Part shown: piece after piece, positions 1-8,340 of the stretch
How positions within the stretch are numbered: the first letter of the stretch is position 1
Layout: every line of letters starts with the position of its first letter
Program-made: the position numbers and the translations under genes
Assembly: GCF_008632335.1 (NCBI RefSeq)
Contig: NZ_VWXX01000001.1
Coordinates: forward strand, 1 to 64,000
DNA length: 64,000 nt
Reading direction: 5' to 3'
Origin: Thiohalocapsa marina
GTDB lineage: Bacteria > Pseudomonadota > Gammaproteobacteria > Chromatiales > Chromatiaceae
The notes under the pieces: model-generated
The model's input: the letters and a program-made list of their open reading frames with translations, nothing else
Databases searched by the model: none
Told to the model about the DNA's origin: nothing

Positions 1-181
<181 letters not shown>

Positions 182-892
182 CCCTACTCGGTCATCGAAT
201 CCGGCGCAGTCCTGGGCGAGGACTGCGTGGTGGAGACCGGCGCGCGTATCTGCGGCCAAGCCCGCCTGGGGCGGCGCAACCGTGTCTGTCACGGTGCCGT
301 GCTGGGTGCCGAGCCGCAGGATCTGGGCTACCATCTAGACCGGGCGCGACCGTTGATCATCGGCGACGACAACCAGTTCCGCGAGGGCGTCACCGTCAGC
401 CACGGCCTCAAGTCCGAGGCCGGCACCCGCATCGGCAGCCACAACTATTTCATGACGGCGAGCCACGTCGGCCACGACTGTTGTGTCGGTGACTACAATA
501 TCTTTGCCAACACGGCAACCCTGGCCGGGCATGTGGAACTCGAGCACCACGTCTTCGTCTCGGGCCATGTGGCGGTGCATCAGTTCTGTCGCATCGGCGC
601 CTACGCCATGCTCGGCGGGGTCAGCGGAATCCCGAAGGACATCCCGCCCTATGTCACTGCCAGTGGGCAGCGGGCGCGCATCATCGGCCTGAACCTGGTC
701 GGACTGCGGCGCAACGGCTTCGATCAGGCCCAGCGCAGCCGGATCAAGGCCGTCTACCGGCTGCTGTTTCGTTCCGGCCTGCGCCTCGCCGAGGCCCTGG
801 ATGCCGCGCTGGAGCGCCATCCCGGCCCGGAGACCGAGGCCATCGTGCACTTTGTGCGGGGTTCCCGGCGCGGCGTGGCGGGCTTTGCCTGA
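182..892 (+). CDS. lpxA: UDP-N-acetylglucosamine acyltransferase LpxA, 5' end missing
   Basis: LpxA transfers a 3-hydroxyacyl chain from acyl carrier protein to UDP-GlcNAc, the first step of lipid A synthesis in the cytoplasm. The readable frame starts with PYSVI, typical of an early left-handed beta-helix coil of LpxA, and runs to the normal C-terminus. Visible features are hexapeptide-repeat coils, the segment [11 protein letters not shown] with the catalytic histidine of the HxxHD motif, VHQFC, and a helical C-terminal domain of about 80 residues. About 20 N-terminal residues are lost in the homopolymer run at the sequence edge. A GTG at 227 opens a formal ORF, but homology clearly continues upstream of it, so it is not the start. 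The usual partners lpxD, fabZ and lpxB would lie to the left, outside the window. Confidence 0.9.
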   Translation, partial: PYSVIESGAVLGEDCVVETGARICGQARLGRRNRVCHGAVLGAEPQDLGYHLDRARPLIIGDDNQFREGVTVSHGLKSEAGTRIGSHNYFMTASHVGHDCCVGDYNIFANTATLAGHVELEHHVFVSGHVAVHQFCRIGAYAMLGGVSGIPKDIPPYVTASGQRARIIGLNLVGLRRNGFDQAQRSRIKAVYRLLFRSGLRLAEALDAALERHPGPETEAIVHFVRGSRRGVAGFA

Positions 893-1000
893 CCCAGTCA
901 GCCTGCCCCAGTCATCGTCAACGACCATCCGTCTTTTGGCCGACACCCAATCCGCGTCGATCAAACTGCCATCTCACACAGGTGTCATCAGGGAGCAGTC

Positions 1001-1390
1001 ATGGATTCTCAGACCGACCAACGCTATCGCATCCAGGTCAGCGCGGTGAGCCAGCCCGTTCCGGAGCAGTCCGACCCCGCGGCGGGCACCTATGTGTTTG
1101 CCTACACCATCACCATCAGTAACCTGGGTTTGGTTGCGGCGAAACTGCTCGACCGGCACTGGATCGTCACCGATGCCGACGGCAAGACCCAGGAGGTGCG
1201 CGGCGCCGGCGTCGTCGGCGAGCAACCGCACCTGCAACCCGGCGAATCCTACCGCTACACCAGCGGCACCCAGATCTCGACGCCCGTGGGCACCATGCAT
1301 GGTCGCTACGGCATGCTGGCGGACGATGGCATCCGTTTCGAGGCCGAGATCCCGGCCTTTTCCCTGGGGGATCGTAGCCGGTTCCACTGA
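1001..1390 (+). CDS. apaG: ApaG domain protein
   Basis: This 129-residue protein matches the ApaG family, a fibronectin-III-like beta-sandwich once linked to Co2+ and Mg2+ tolerance and still of uncertain molecular role. Recognisable parts are the N-terminal strand IQVSAVSQPVPEQSDP, the central YTITISNLG, HWIVTDADGKTQEVRG with the conserved GxGVVGEQP loop, and a PGESYRYTSGTQ strand. Length is close to the usual 125 residues. The ATG at 1001 is preceded by AGGGAGCAGTC, a reasonable ribosome binding site. apaH follows 47 bases downstream, the classic apaG-apaH pair, so co-transcription is likely. Confidence 0.93.
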   Translation: MDSQTDQRYRIQVSAVSQPVPEQSDPAAGTYVFAYTITISNLGLVAAKLLDRHWIVTDADGKTQEVRGAGVVGEQPHLQPGESYRYTSGTQISTPVGTMHGRYGMLADDGIRFEAEIPAFSLGDRSRFH

Positions 1391-1437
1391 AGCGATCGGC
1401 GCGCCCCTCACCACAGGACACCGAAAGCCGCTTGAGC

Positions 1438-2271
1438 ATGGCCACTTACGCTGTCGGCGACATTCAAGGCTGCTACAACGAACTGCGGCACCTGCTCGAT
1501 CACATCGGGTTCGATCCGGCCGCGGACCGGCTCTGGTCGGTCGGCGACCTGGTCAACCGGGGACCGGACTCGGTCTCGGTACTGCGCTGGTTCAAGGCCC
1601 TGGGCGACCGCGCGGCGGTGGTGCTGGGCAACCACGACCTGCATCTGCTGGCGCTAGCGGCCGGCAACGCCAGGCACGCCGGCAAGAGTACCCTGAACGA
1701 TGTGCTCACGGCACCGGACCGCGACGAACTGCTGCACTGGCTGCGCCACCGGCCCCTGCTGCACCTGGACGAGAAAAAGCGCTTCGCGATGGTGCATGCC
1801 GGCTTGCCGCCCCAGTGGGATCTGGCCCAGGCCCGCGCCTGTGCCGCCGAACTGGAGGCGACGCTGCAGGGGCCCGGGTACCGGGAGTTCCTGCACGCCA
1901 TGTACGGCAACCAGCCTGATCGCTGGTCACCGGACCTGGCGGGCATGGATCGCCTGCGCTTCATTACCAACTGCTTCACCCGGCTGCGCTACTGCACCGC
2001 CGACGGTCGCCTGCTGTTGCGTGAAAAGCGCGCCCCGGGGCTGCAGCCGGATGGGGCTGTGCCGTGGTTCAAGGTGCCCGGCCGCGCCAGCCGTGAGCAC
2101 CGGATCGTCTTCGGCCACTGGTCTACCCTGGGCTATCTTGCCGAGCACAACGTCTGGGCCCTGGATACCGGTTGCCTGTGGGGCGGTCGGCTCACCGCCG
2201 TGCGTATCCGCCGCAAGAAACCGATCAAGGTGTTCGACCTCGACTGCGCGGGCTACCAGACCCCCGGCTGA
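1438..2271 (+). CDS. apaH: Symmetrical bis(5'-nucleosyl)-tetraphosphatase ApaH
   Basis: ApaH cleaves diadenosine tetraphosphate to two ADP and, in E. coli, also removes Np4-type RNA caps. The 277-residue protein shows calcineurin-type phosphoesterase motifs in order: GDIQGCYNEL near residue 8, GDLVNRGPDS near residue 36 and GNHDLHLLAL near residue 65, then a late FGHWSTLG. The first motif has Gln where many phosphoesterases have His; as I recall, Pseudomonas ApaH proteins share this. I chose the ATG at 1438 over a TTG six bases upstream because family members begin MATY followed by the first motif. It lies directly after apaG and probably shares its transcript. Confidence 0.93.
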   Translation: MATYAVGDIQGCYNELRHLLDHIGFDPAADRLWSVGDLVNRGPDSVSVLRWFKALGDRAAVVLGNHDLHLLALAAGNARHAGKSTLNDVLTAPDRDELLHWLRHRPLLHLDEKKRFAMVHAGLPPQWDLAQARACAAELEATLQGPGYREFLHAMYGNQPDRWSPDLAGMDRLRFITNCFTRLRYCTADGRLLLREKRAPGLQPDGAVPWFKVPGRASREHRIVFGHWSTLGYLAEHNVWALDTGCLWGGRLTAVRIRRKKPIKVFDLDCAGYQTPG

Positions 2272-2447
2272 CCGCGGGCTGAGCCCCTGAACCGCGAAAT
2301 TCAAACCGCAAAGGCAGTGAGTGCGCGGGTCATGCGCAGGTAAGGCATGACCGCGTTGCGGTGAATCATGGCAGGCCGGAGGGGACGTCATTTCAGTCCC
2401 GGGATGCGCTATGCTGTCTGCACCAACCCAACAATGGAGGTTCCCTG

Positions 2448-2795
2448 ATGTCCCCGCTGCCCCGCATCCACTATCGCGTCGTCGGCCAGGACGACTACAT
2501 GCTGATCATCCAGGTCGAGCCCGACGGCGTATTCACCATCGACCAAGGCGACTACACCAGCCACAAGCCGAGCCGGGGCCAGGTGGACAAGGAGCACCAG
2601 CAGCGGCTGCGGCGTGCGCTGGATGCCCTGGGAGAGGCCCGCGATCATCCGGCGCCGGACGGGGCCAGCGGGTTCATCGCCGAACTGACCATCGGCGACG
2701 GGGCGGATGCGCGCCGCTACCGCTTCTGGGAGGGGGCGCTGGCGCAGCAAGCCGACCTGAACGCCCTGGTGCGGGAACTGGAAGTGCTGGGTTGA
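2448..2795 (+). CDS. Uncharacterised small protein, about 115 residues
   Basis: I do not recognise this family with confidence. The ATG at 2448 has a strong GGAGG seven bases upstream, which decides the start; the open frame extends further up without a better site. The protein has no signal peptide or membrane segment. It starts with beta-prone segments (IHYRVVGQDDYMLIIQVEPDG), continues with a charged helix (KEHQQRLRRALDALGEA) and ends in a strand-helix segment. The alternation of a hydrophobic sheet and an amphipathic helix weakly recalls protease-inhibitor-like small domains such as emfourin; that is only an impression. It sits between apaH and bioA on the same strand and may be expressed with bioA, which starts 13 bases after its stop. 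Confidence 0.7.
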   Translation: MSPLPRIHYRVVGQDDYMLIIQVEPDGVFTIDQGDYTSHKPSRGQVDKEHQQRLRRALDALGEARDHPAPDGASGFIAELTIGDGADARRYRFWEGALAQQADLNALVRELEVLG

Positions 2796-2808
2796 CGGTC
2801 AACCGTTG

Positions 2809-4125
2809 ATGACTGCCGAGCCTGACCCCGACCCGGAGACCTTGGACGCAGAACGACTGCTGGCCCTGGACGCCGCCCACGCCTGGCATCCCTACACCTC
2901 CACCATCGACCGCGACCCGGTCTACCCGGTGCGGGCCGCCGCCGGCTGCGAGCTGGAGCTGATGGACGGTCGCCGGCTCATCGACGGCATGGCGTCCTGG
3001 TGGTGCGCCATCCACGGCTACAACCATCCGGTGCTCAACGCCGCCGCCGTGACGCAGTTGCAGCACATGGCCCATGTGATGTTCGGCGGCCTGACCCATG
3101 CCCCCGCCGTCGGGCTCGTCGAGCGCCTGGTCCGGCTGACCCCGGAACCCCTGCAGCAGGTGTTCCTGTGCGACTCCGGCTCGGTGTCTGTGGAAGTGGC
3201 CATGAAGATGGCCCTGCAGTATCAGCAGGCCCTGGGCCGGCCCGACCGCAGCCGCTTTCTGACGGTGCGCTCCGGATACCATGGGGACACCTTCGATGCG
3301 ATGTCCGTCTGCGATCCGGTCACCGGCATGCATCACCTGTTCGGCCGGGTGCTGCCCCGGCAACTGTTCGCGCCGGCGCCGGCACCGCGCTTCGGGGAGC
3401 CCTGCACGGATGCGGACATCGCGGCCTTCACCGCCCTGATCGAGGAGCACGTCGACACCCTGGCTGGCGTGATCCTGGAACCCATCGTCCAGGGCGCCGG
3501 CGGCATGCGTTTCTATTCCGCCGAGTATCTGGCCCGGGTGCGCGCCCTGTGCGATCATTTCGACGTGCTGCTGATCGCCGACGAGATCGCCACCGGCTTT
3601 GGTCGCACCGGGCGGCTGTTCGCCTGCGAGCACGCCGCCATCAGCCCGGACATCATGACCCTGGGCAAGGCCCTCACCGGCGGCTATCTCACCTCCGCCG
3701 CCACCCTGACCACGCGACAGGTGGCCGACACCCTCTCTCGCGGAACGCCGGGGGTCTTCATGCACGGCCCCACGTTCATGGGCAATCCGCTGGCCTGTGC
3801 CATCGCCAATGCCAGCATCGACCTGCTGCTGTCGCAGGACTGGCAAGGCAACATCGCCCGCATCGCCGCCGCGCTGAGCGCCGGGCTCGCTCCCTGCCAG
3901 ACGCTGCCGGGGGTTGCCGAGGTGCGCGTACTCGGCGCCATCGGCGTCGTCGAGATGACGCAGCCGGTGCCGATGCGGGAGATCCAGCGCCGGTTCGTCG
4001 CGCGTGGCGTCTGGGTGCGGCCGTTTGGCCGTCTGGTCTACCTGATGCCGCCCTACATCATCAGCGACGCACAATTGCAGCAGCTGTGCGAGGCTACGGT
4101 GGCGGTGATTGCAGAGGCCGCCTGA
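2809..4125 (+). CDS. bioA: Adenosylmethionine-8-amino-7-oxononanoate aminotransferase BioA
   Basis: BioA is a PLP-dependent class III aminotransferase that moves the amino group of S-adenosylmethionine to KAPA, giving DAPA in biotin synthesis. The 438-residue length is normal. Diagnostic features are the N-terminal WHPYTS, SVSVEVAMKMALQY, SGYHGDTFDAMSV, DEIATGFGRTG, and TLGKALTGGYL containing the PLP lysine. GTFMGNPLAC-type sequence (GPTFMGNPLACA) and a C-terminal PFGRLVYLMPPY also match the family. The ATG at 2809 is preferred to a TTG three bases before it. No other bio genes are nearby, so biotin synthesis genes are dispersed here. Confidence 0.95.
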   Translation: MTAEPDPDPETLDAERLLALDAAHAWHPYTSTIDRDPVYPVRAAAGCELELMDGRRLIDGMASWWCAIHGYNHPVLNAAAVTQLQHMAHVMFGGLTHAPAVGLVERLVRLTPEPLQQVFLCDSGSVSVEVAMKMALQYQQALGRPDRSRFLTVRSGYHGDTFDAMSVCDPVTGMHHLFGRVLPRQLFAPAPAPRFGEPCTDADIAAFTALIEEHVDTLAGVILEPIVQGAGGMRFYSAEYLARVRALCDHFDVLLIADEIATGFGRTGRLFACEHAAISPDIMTLGKALTGGYLTSAATLTTRQVADTLSRGTPGVFMHGPTFMGNPLACAIANASIDLLLSQDWQGNIARIAAALSAGLAPCQTLPGVAEVRVLGAIGVVEMTQPVPMREIQRRFVARGVWVRPFGRLVYLMPPYIISDAQLQQLCEATVAVIAEAA

Positions 4126-4154
4126 GGCCGCCTGAGGCCGTCTTAGGCTGCCTC
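4115..4154. repeat. Degenerate 10-base tandem repeat across the bioA stop codon
   Basis: Four consecutive 10-base units start with AGGCCGCCTG; two are identical and two carry substitutions. The first unit spans the bioA stop codon. Immediately after it, GGCCGG-TTTGC-CCGGCC forms a six-base-pair stem that could act as a weak terminator between bioA and the convergent cysC, although no long T-run follows. Replication slippage is the simplest origin. Confidence 0.6.
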
Positions 4155-4198
4155 GGCCGGTTTGCCCGGCCGCGTTTTGAACGGGCCGGAAGGGGTGA

Positions 4199-4867
4199 TC
4201 AGCCGCGCTCCACTGCGGGGATAATGCGCGACGCGGCCAGGTAGTCGATGACCTCCTGCGCCAGCATCTCCGGGGAGCGCTCGCCGGCCAGCAGGGTCAG
4301 TTCCGGCGACACCGGGGCCTCGTAGGGATCATCGATGCCGGTGAAGTTCTTGATCTCCCCGGCACGGGCCTTCTTGTAGAGCCCTTTCGGGTCGCGCCGC
4401 TCGCAGATCTCCAGCGGCGTGTCAACGAAGACCTCGATGAAGTCGCCGGGATTCATAGTGGCGCGCACGCGGTCGCGGTCGATGCGATAGGGACTGATGA
4501 AGGCGGTCAGGGCGATCAGGCCGGCCTGGCAGTAGAGTTCCGCAACGGCGCCGATACGACGGATGTTCTCCTCGCGGTCGATGGCGGTGAAACCCAGGCC
4601 GAACCGTTGGGCGTAGTCTTCGCCGTGGGTCTCGCGCAGCATGCCGGGGCCGGCATTGAGCCCGTGACGGACGTTGTCGCCATCCAGCACGGCGCTGTGG
4701 AAGCCATGGCCCGTCAGCAGATGATCCAGGGTGTTGGCCACGGTGCTCTTGCCGGAGCCGCTCAGGCCGGTGAACCAGATCACGCAGCCACGGTGACCCT
4801 TGGACTGCTCGCGCACCGCGCGGGAGACCTGGTGCTGGTGCCAGGTGACGTTCGTATCGTTTGCCAT
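4199..4867 (-). CDS. cysC: Adenylylsulfate kinase (APS kinase) CysC
   Basis: CysC phosphorylates APS at the 3' position to give PAPS, used for assimilatory sulfate reduction or sulfation. The 222-residue protein has the Walker A loop [19 protein letters not shown], the [13 protein letters not shown] lid region, and [14 protein letters not shown] near the C-terminus, all typical. The start is the ATG at 4867 ([10 protein letters not shown]); the frame is open 33 codons further up, but family members begin at WHxHxVSR-like sequence a few residues after this Met. No obvious Shine-Dalgarno precedes it. No cysD, cysN or cysH is adjacent, so this is a stand-alone kinase gene, convergent with bioA. 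Confidence 0.93.
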   Translation of the reverse strand: MANDTNVTWHQHQVSRAVREQSKGHRGCVIWFTGLSGSGKSTVANTLDHLLTGHGFHSAVLDGDNVRHGLNAGPGMLRETHGEDYAQRFGLGFTAIDREENIRRIGAVAELYCQAGLIALTAFISPYRIDRDRVRATMNPGDFIEVFVDTPLEICERRDPKGLYKKARAGEIKNFTGIDDPYEAPVSPELTLLAGERSPEMLAQEVIDYLAASRIIPAVERG

Positions 4868-5064
4868 GGAAGAGAAGGAATAACTCAATAATGAAGGATC
4901 GGCACGCCGGGGCATGGACAGGCCGTGTTGTGCCTGGCCGCCGAATGATACCGTGCCAGGAATCAAGGATGGTAATGGGCCGAGGCCTGGCGTTCAACCG
5001 AAGGACGGATGTCGGCCCCCTGGTGTAACCTGTGCGGCTCAACCACACGGATCAGGCCTTGCCC

Positions 5065-6378
5065 ATGACCGACCCCTCCGCCGCCCGGCAACCGACCGGC
5101 GCCGACACCCTGGCGATGGTCCGCTTCGAACTGTCCTGGCAAAGTGATCACGCGGCCCATTGCGACTGCTGGGTCGAACCCGACCTGGACCTGTCACGCA
5201 CCGACCTGCCGGCCTCGCTGGCAGCGGACCTGCTGGACCAGTCTCTGGATCACTGCCGGAGCCGAATGGGAGGCCGTTGCGAGGTCCAGCGACGCGATGT
5301 GACGGACTGGGTCCCAGCTTATCGGGAGGATCGGCTGCTGGAGCTGGATCCGGCGCAGTTCAATCGCCGCATGCTGGCCGGACGCCTGATTCATCCGCGG
5401 GTGGGGCGTTTCTATCCCAAGGGCATCCTCACCGGCGTCGAGGGCATCGCCGCAACGGACCGCTCGCCCATGCGCGTGGCAGCCCTGGACGCAGGCCGCC
5501 TGCGCGCAGAGCTCAATCACCCCCTGGCCGGCAAGGCGCTGACCCTGGGCGCGCGCATCGAGGCGATCACCGACCGCGACCCGCATGCCGGCCACAGCGC
5601 CCTGGCCGGTGCGCGAACCAATGCCCCAACCGAGGCCCCAGCCAACACCCTGGCCGCCCGGATCACGGCGGATGGTCCGGGCATGCAGGCGCGCTGGCGG
5701 GACCAGCCCACGGACTTCTTCTCCGATCGGGCCTTCGATCGCCAGGATCCGCGCCCCGACGCCGGCTTCTACGCCAAGGCGCGTCTCGTCCATCACCTCG
5801 ACCAGAGCGCGCGGGCGGAGCTGTCGGCGCTGTTCGGCCGGCTTCTGCCGCCGGGGGCACGCATCCTGGACCTGATGACCAGTTGGGATTCGCATCTGCC
5901 CGACAGCCTGCAGCCTGCCGCCGTGACCGGGCTGGGCCTGAACGCCGCCGAGCTGGCAGCCAATGCTGCTCTCGACGCGCGGGTGGTGCATGACCTGAAC
6001 CGTGACCCCACCCTGCCCTTCGACGACAGCGCCTTCGATGCCGCGCTCTGCACCGTCTCAGTGGAATACCTGGTCAAGCCGCTGGAGGTGTTCCGGGAAC
6101 TGGCCCGGGTGCTGCGGCCGGGAGGGCTGTTCGTCGTCACCGTCTCCGACCGCTGGTTTCCGCCCAAGGCAGTGCGGGTCTGGCGGGAGATCCACCCGTT
6201 CGAGCGGGCGGGCCTGGTGCTGGAGTATTTTCTTCGGTCGGGCCGGTTCGCCGACCTCAACACCTGGAGCTTGCGCGGCCTGCCGCGTCCCGCCGACGAC
6301 AAGTATGCCGGCCGCGTCGCCCTGTCCGACCCGCTGCATGCGCTCTGGGGGCGCCGCTCTGGCGCAGACGGTTCGTAG
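5065..6378 (+). CDS. FKBP/SlyD-like domain fused to class I SAM-dependent methyltransferase
   Basis: The 437-residue protein has two parts. Residues about 90-170 resemble the C-terminal half of a SlyD-type FKBP domain: QFNRRMLAGRLIHPRVGRFYPKG, and especially NHPLAGK at 151-157, the hallmark near the FKBP C-terminus. Residues about 220-437 form a class I methyltransferase: ILDLMTSWDSHLP (motif I region), VVHDLNRDPTLPF, VSVEYLVKPLEVFRE and RVLRPGGLFVVT. The substrate is unknown. I chose ATG 5065 (MTDPSA) over an upstream GTG at 5032. The peptidyl-prolyl isomerase part looks degenerate, so it may be a binding scaffold rather than an enzyme. Transcription is divergent from cysC and upstream of the SQR-like gene, 98 bases away. 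Confidence 0.82.
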   Translation: MTDPSAARQPTGADTLAMVRFELSWQSDHAAHCDCWVEPDLDLSRTDLPASLAADLLDQSLDHCRSRMGGRCEVQRRDVTDWVPAYREDRLLELDPAQFNRRMLAGRLIHPRVGRFYPKGILTGVEGIAATDRSPMRVAALDAGRLRAELNHPLAGKALTLGARIEAITDRDPHAGHSALAGARTNAPTEAPANTLAARITADGPGMQARWRDQPTDFFSDRAFDRQDPRPDAGFYAKARLVHHLDQSARAELSALFGRLLPPGARILDLMTSWDSHLPDSLQPAAVTGLGLNAAELAANAALDARVVHDLNRDPTLPFDDSAFDAALCTVSVEYLVKPLEVFRELARVLRPGGLFVVTVSDRWFPPKAVRVWREIHPFERAGLVLEYFLRSGRFADLNTWSLRGLPRPADDKYAGRVALSDPLHALWGRRSGADGS

Positions 6379-6397
6379 CGCCAGCCGATTTTCGTGG

Positions 6398-6421
6398 ACA
6401 ACGATTGACGGAGGTCGTTGT
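6398..6421. promoter_or_regulatory. Inverted repeat upstream of the SQR-like gene
   Basis: ACAACGA and TCGTTGT form a perfect seven-base inverted repeat separated by ten bases, 55 bases upstream of the start of the flavoprotein gene. It could be a dimeric regulator's operator or a small leader hairpin. No -35/-10 pair with correct spacing is evident beside it. Function is inference only. Confidence 0.35.
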
Positions 6422-6476
6422 GAGTGAACGGCCGCTGGTTCTAACGTAGACGCTGCGAAACCAACGGAGGATGCCC

Positions 6477-7934
6477 ATGGCACGCATTGTCATTCTTGGC
6501 GCTGGTATCTCGGGGCACACTGCCGCGCGCTACCTCGGCAAATGGGTCGGCAAGACGCACGAGGTCGTCGTCGTGTCGCCCAACGCCACCTGGAACTGGA
6601 TCCCGTCGAATGTCTGGGTCGGTGTCGGCGAGATGACGGAGAAGCAGGTCACCTTCCCGCTGGAGCCGGTCTACAAGAAGGTCAACGTCAAGTTCCATCA
6701 GGCGCGCGCCCTGTCCATCCATCCGCAGGGGGGCGACGCGTCCGTGCAGCCCTACGTCACGGTCGAGTACACCGACCCGCGGCGTCCGGGCGAGACCGCG
6801 CGTATCACCTATGACTATCTGATCAATGCCACCGGCCCCAAGCTGAACTTCAGTGCCACCCCTGGCCTGGGTCCCGACGGCGGCTATACCACGTCCGTCT
6901 GCACGCCGGGGCATGCCCTGGAGGCAAACCAGCAGTTGCAGGCCACCATTGCCGCCATGCAGCGGGGTGAGCAGAAGACCTTTGTCGTTGGCACCGGCCA
7001 TGGCATGTGCACCTGCCAGGGCGCCGCCTTCGAATATATCTACAACGTCGACCACAGCCTGCGCGAGGCGGGCGTGCGCGACAAGGCGCGCATGGTCTGG
7101 ATCAGCAACGAGTACGAGCTCGGCGACTTCGGCATGGGCGGTGTGCACATCCGCCGCGGCGGCTACATCACCAATGGCAAGGTCTTTGCCGAATCCATGA
7201 TGGTGGAGCGCGGCATGGAGTGGATCGTGCGCGCGGCGGTCAAGCGGGTCGAGCCCGGCAAACTGCACTACGAGACCCTGGACGGCCAAGAGCACGAACT
7301 CGCGTTCGATTTCGCCATGCTGATCCCGCCCTTCGCCGGCCAGCCCCTGACGGCCTTCGCCAAGGACGGCACGGACATCACCAAGGATCTGTTCGCGCCG
7401 AACGGCTTCATGAAGGTGGACGCCGACTACAACCCCAAGCCCTACGAGGAATGGAGCAAGGCCGACTGGCCACGCACCTACCAGACCCCCGGGTATCGCA
7501 ACATCTTCGCCATCGGCATCGCCTTTGCACCCCCGCATGCCATCAGCAAGCCGATGCAGAGCCCCAACGGGACGTCCATCAGCCCGACGCCGCCGCGCAC
7601 CGGCATGCCGTCGGCGGCCATCGGCAAGGCTGTGGCCGAAAGCATCCGCGACATGCTCGACGGTGCCCCGGAGCCCACGCACACGGCCTCCATGGGCGAG
7701 ATGGGTGCCGCCTGTGTCGCCTCCACAGGCTCGCACATCCTGAAGGGCAGCGCGGCCACCATGACCGTATTCCCGGTGGTGCCCGACTACGAGGCCTACC
7801 CGGACTACGGCCGCGACATGGACCTGACCTTCGGCGAGATCGGCCTGGCCGGGCACTGGATGAAGTACATCCTGCACCATGTCTTTCTCTATCAGGCCAA
7901 GCTCCGGCCGTTCTGGTCCGTGCTGCCCGACTGA
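6477..7934 (+). CDS. Sulfide:quinone oxidoreductase-like FAD-dependent oxidoreductase
   Basis: This 485-residue flavoprotein belongs to the SQR/FCSD branch of the disulfide-oxidoreductase superfamily; the likely reaction is oxidation of sulfide to zero-valent sulfur with electrons passed to membrane quinone. The N-terminus ILGAGISGHTAARYL is an FAD-binding Rossmann loop, NATGPKLNF is the second FAD motif, and FAIGIAFAPPHAISKP near residue 345 is the late FAD-binding segment. Four cysteines are present: Cys142, Cys178, Cys180 and Cys413. Classical SQRs use a conserved Cys pair for sulfur shuttling, plausibly Cys178 or Cys180 with Cys413 here. The C-terminus contains hydrophobic helices suitable for membrane attachment. 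GGAGG lies next to an ATG at 6471, but the ATG at 6477 has proper spacing. The SQR subtype is not certain. Confidence 0.82.
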   Translation: MARIVILGAGISGHTAARYLGKWVGKTHEVVVVSPNATWNWIPSNVWVGVGEMTEKQVTFPLEPVYKKVNVKFHQARALSIHPQGGDASVQPYVTVEYTDPRRPGETARITYDYLINATGPKLNFSATPGLGPDGGYTTSVCTPGHALEANQQLQATIAAMQRGEQKTFVVGTGHGMCTCQGAAFEYIYNVDHSLREAGVRDKARMVWISNEYELGDFGMGGVHIRRGGYITNGKVFAESMMVERGMEWIVRAAVKRVEPGKLHYETLDGQEHELAFDFAMLIPPFAGQPLTAFAKDGTDITKDLFAPNGFMKVDADYNPKPYEEWSKADWPRTYQTPGYRNIFAIGIAFAPPHAISKPMQSPNGTSISPTPPRTGMPSAAIGKAVAESIRDMLDGAPEPTHTASMGEMGAACVASTGSHILKGSAATMTVFPVVPDYEAYPDYGRDMDLTFGEIGLAGHWMKYILHHVFLYQAKLRPFWSVLPD

Positions 7935-7961
7935 TCCACCAACACCATCGGAGCCCCTGCC

Positions 7962-8126
7962 ATGTCCGTCCCGGTCAAGAACAAGGAACCCTATCAGCAG
8001 GCCTACTATCCACCGGTGCCCACCGGCTTCACGCGCTACTTCCGCACCAATCCGGCGTGGCAGTTCTACCGTTTCTGGGTCATCAACTTCAAGATCCTCA
8101 AACTGCTGCTTAAGTCCCACCACTGA
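7962..8126 (+). CDS. 54-residue SQR-associated microprotein
   Basis: A short frame begins 27 bases after the stop of the SQR-like gene and encodes 54 residues. The start ATG follows CGGAGCCCCTGCC, an acceptable ribosome binding site. The N-terminal half is polar and proline/tyrosine-rich (YQQAYYPPVPTGF). The C-terminal half, AWQFYRFWVINFKILKLLL, is aromatic, hydrophobic and punctuated by basic residues, as expected for an amphipathic or short membrane-anchoring helix, and it ends KSHH. Codon use matches the neighbours and the stop is followed by non-coding repeat DNA, which supports a real gene. I do not recognise a named family. The position suggests a partner, anchor or assembly factor of the flavoprotein. 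Confidence 0.72.
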   Translation: MSVPVKNKEPYQQAYYPPVPTGFTRYFRTNPAWQFYRFWVINFKILKLLLKSHH

Positions 8127-8220
8127 GCCAAACCGGCGCCGCAACCGCGGCGCTCGTCGGTGATTTGCCCATGGTCGCATGGGTTGCGGTACACTGCAGT
8201 GCGAGACCCCCAAGGAGACG

Positions 8221-8277
8221 CTGATTTATCGGCCATCCTGGCCAAAAATCAGCACGCGATTCGAAGACGCGGTTTCC
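8221..8277. repeat. Intergenic double-hairpin repeat, copy A
   Basis: The first stem pairs CTGATTT (8221-8227) with AAATCAG (8246-8252) and GGCCA with TGGCC inside it. About ten bases later GAAGACGCGGTTTCC is a degenerate form of the second palindrome. Related copies lie near 20381 and 56754. About 49 of 58 positions agree with the 56754 copy. The element lies in the leader between the SQR-linked microprotein and sucA. A perfect palindrome, CACTGCAGTG, sits just upstream at 8192-8201. Confidence 0.75.
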
Positions 8278-8340
8278 GACGCGTTTCCCTAATCGCGCTT
8301 GCAGCGAACAGAACGACAGCAACCACCAGAGCAGATCACC

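Noticed and set aside
2298-2316. TTCAAACCGCAAAGG, shared with the region near 43658
   Set aside because: Fifteen bases in two places without palindrome or common context is too little to call a repeat family.
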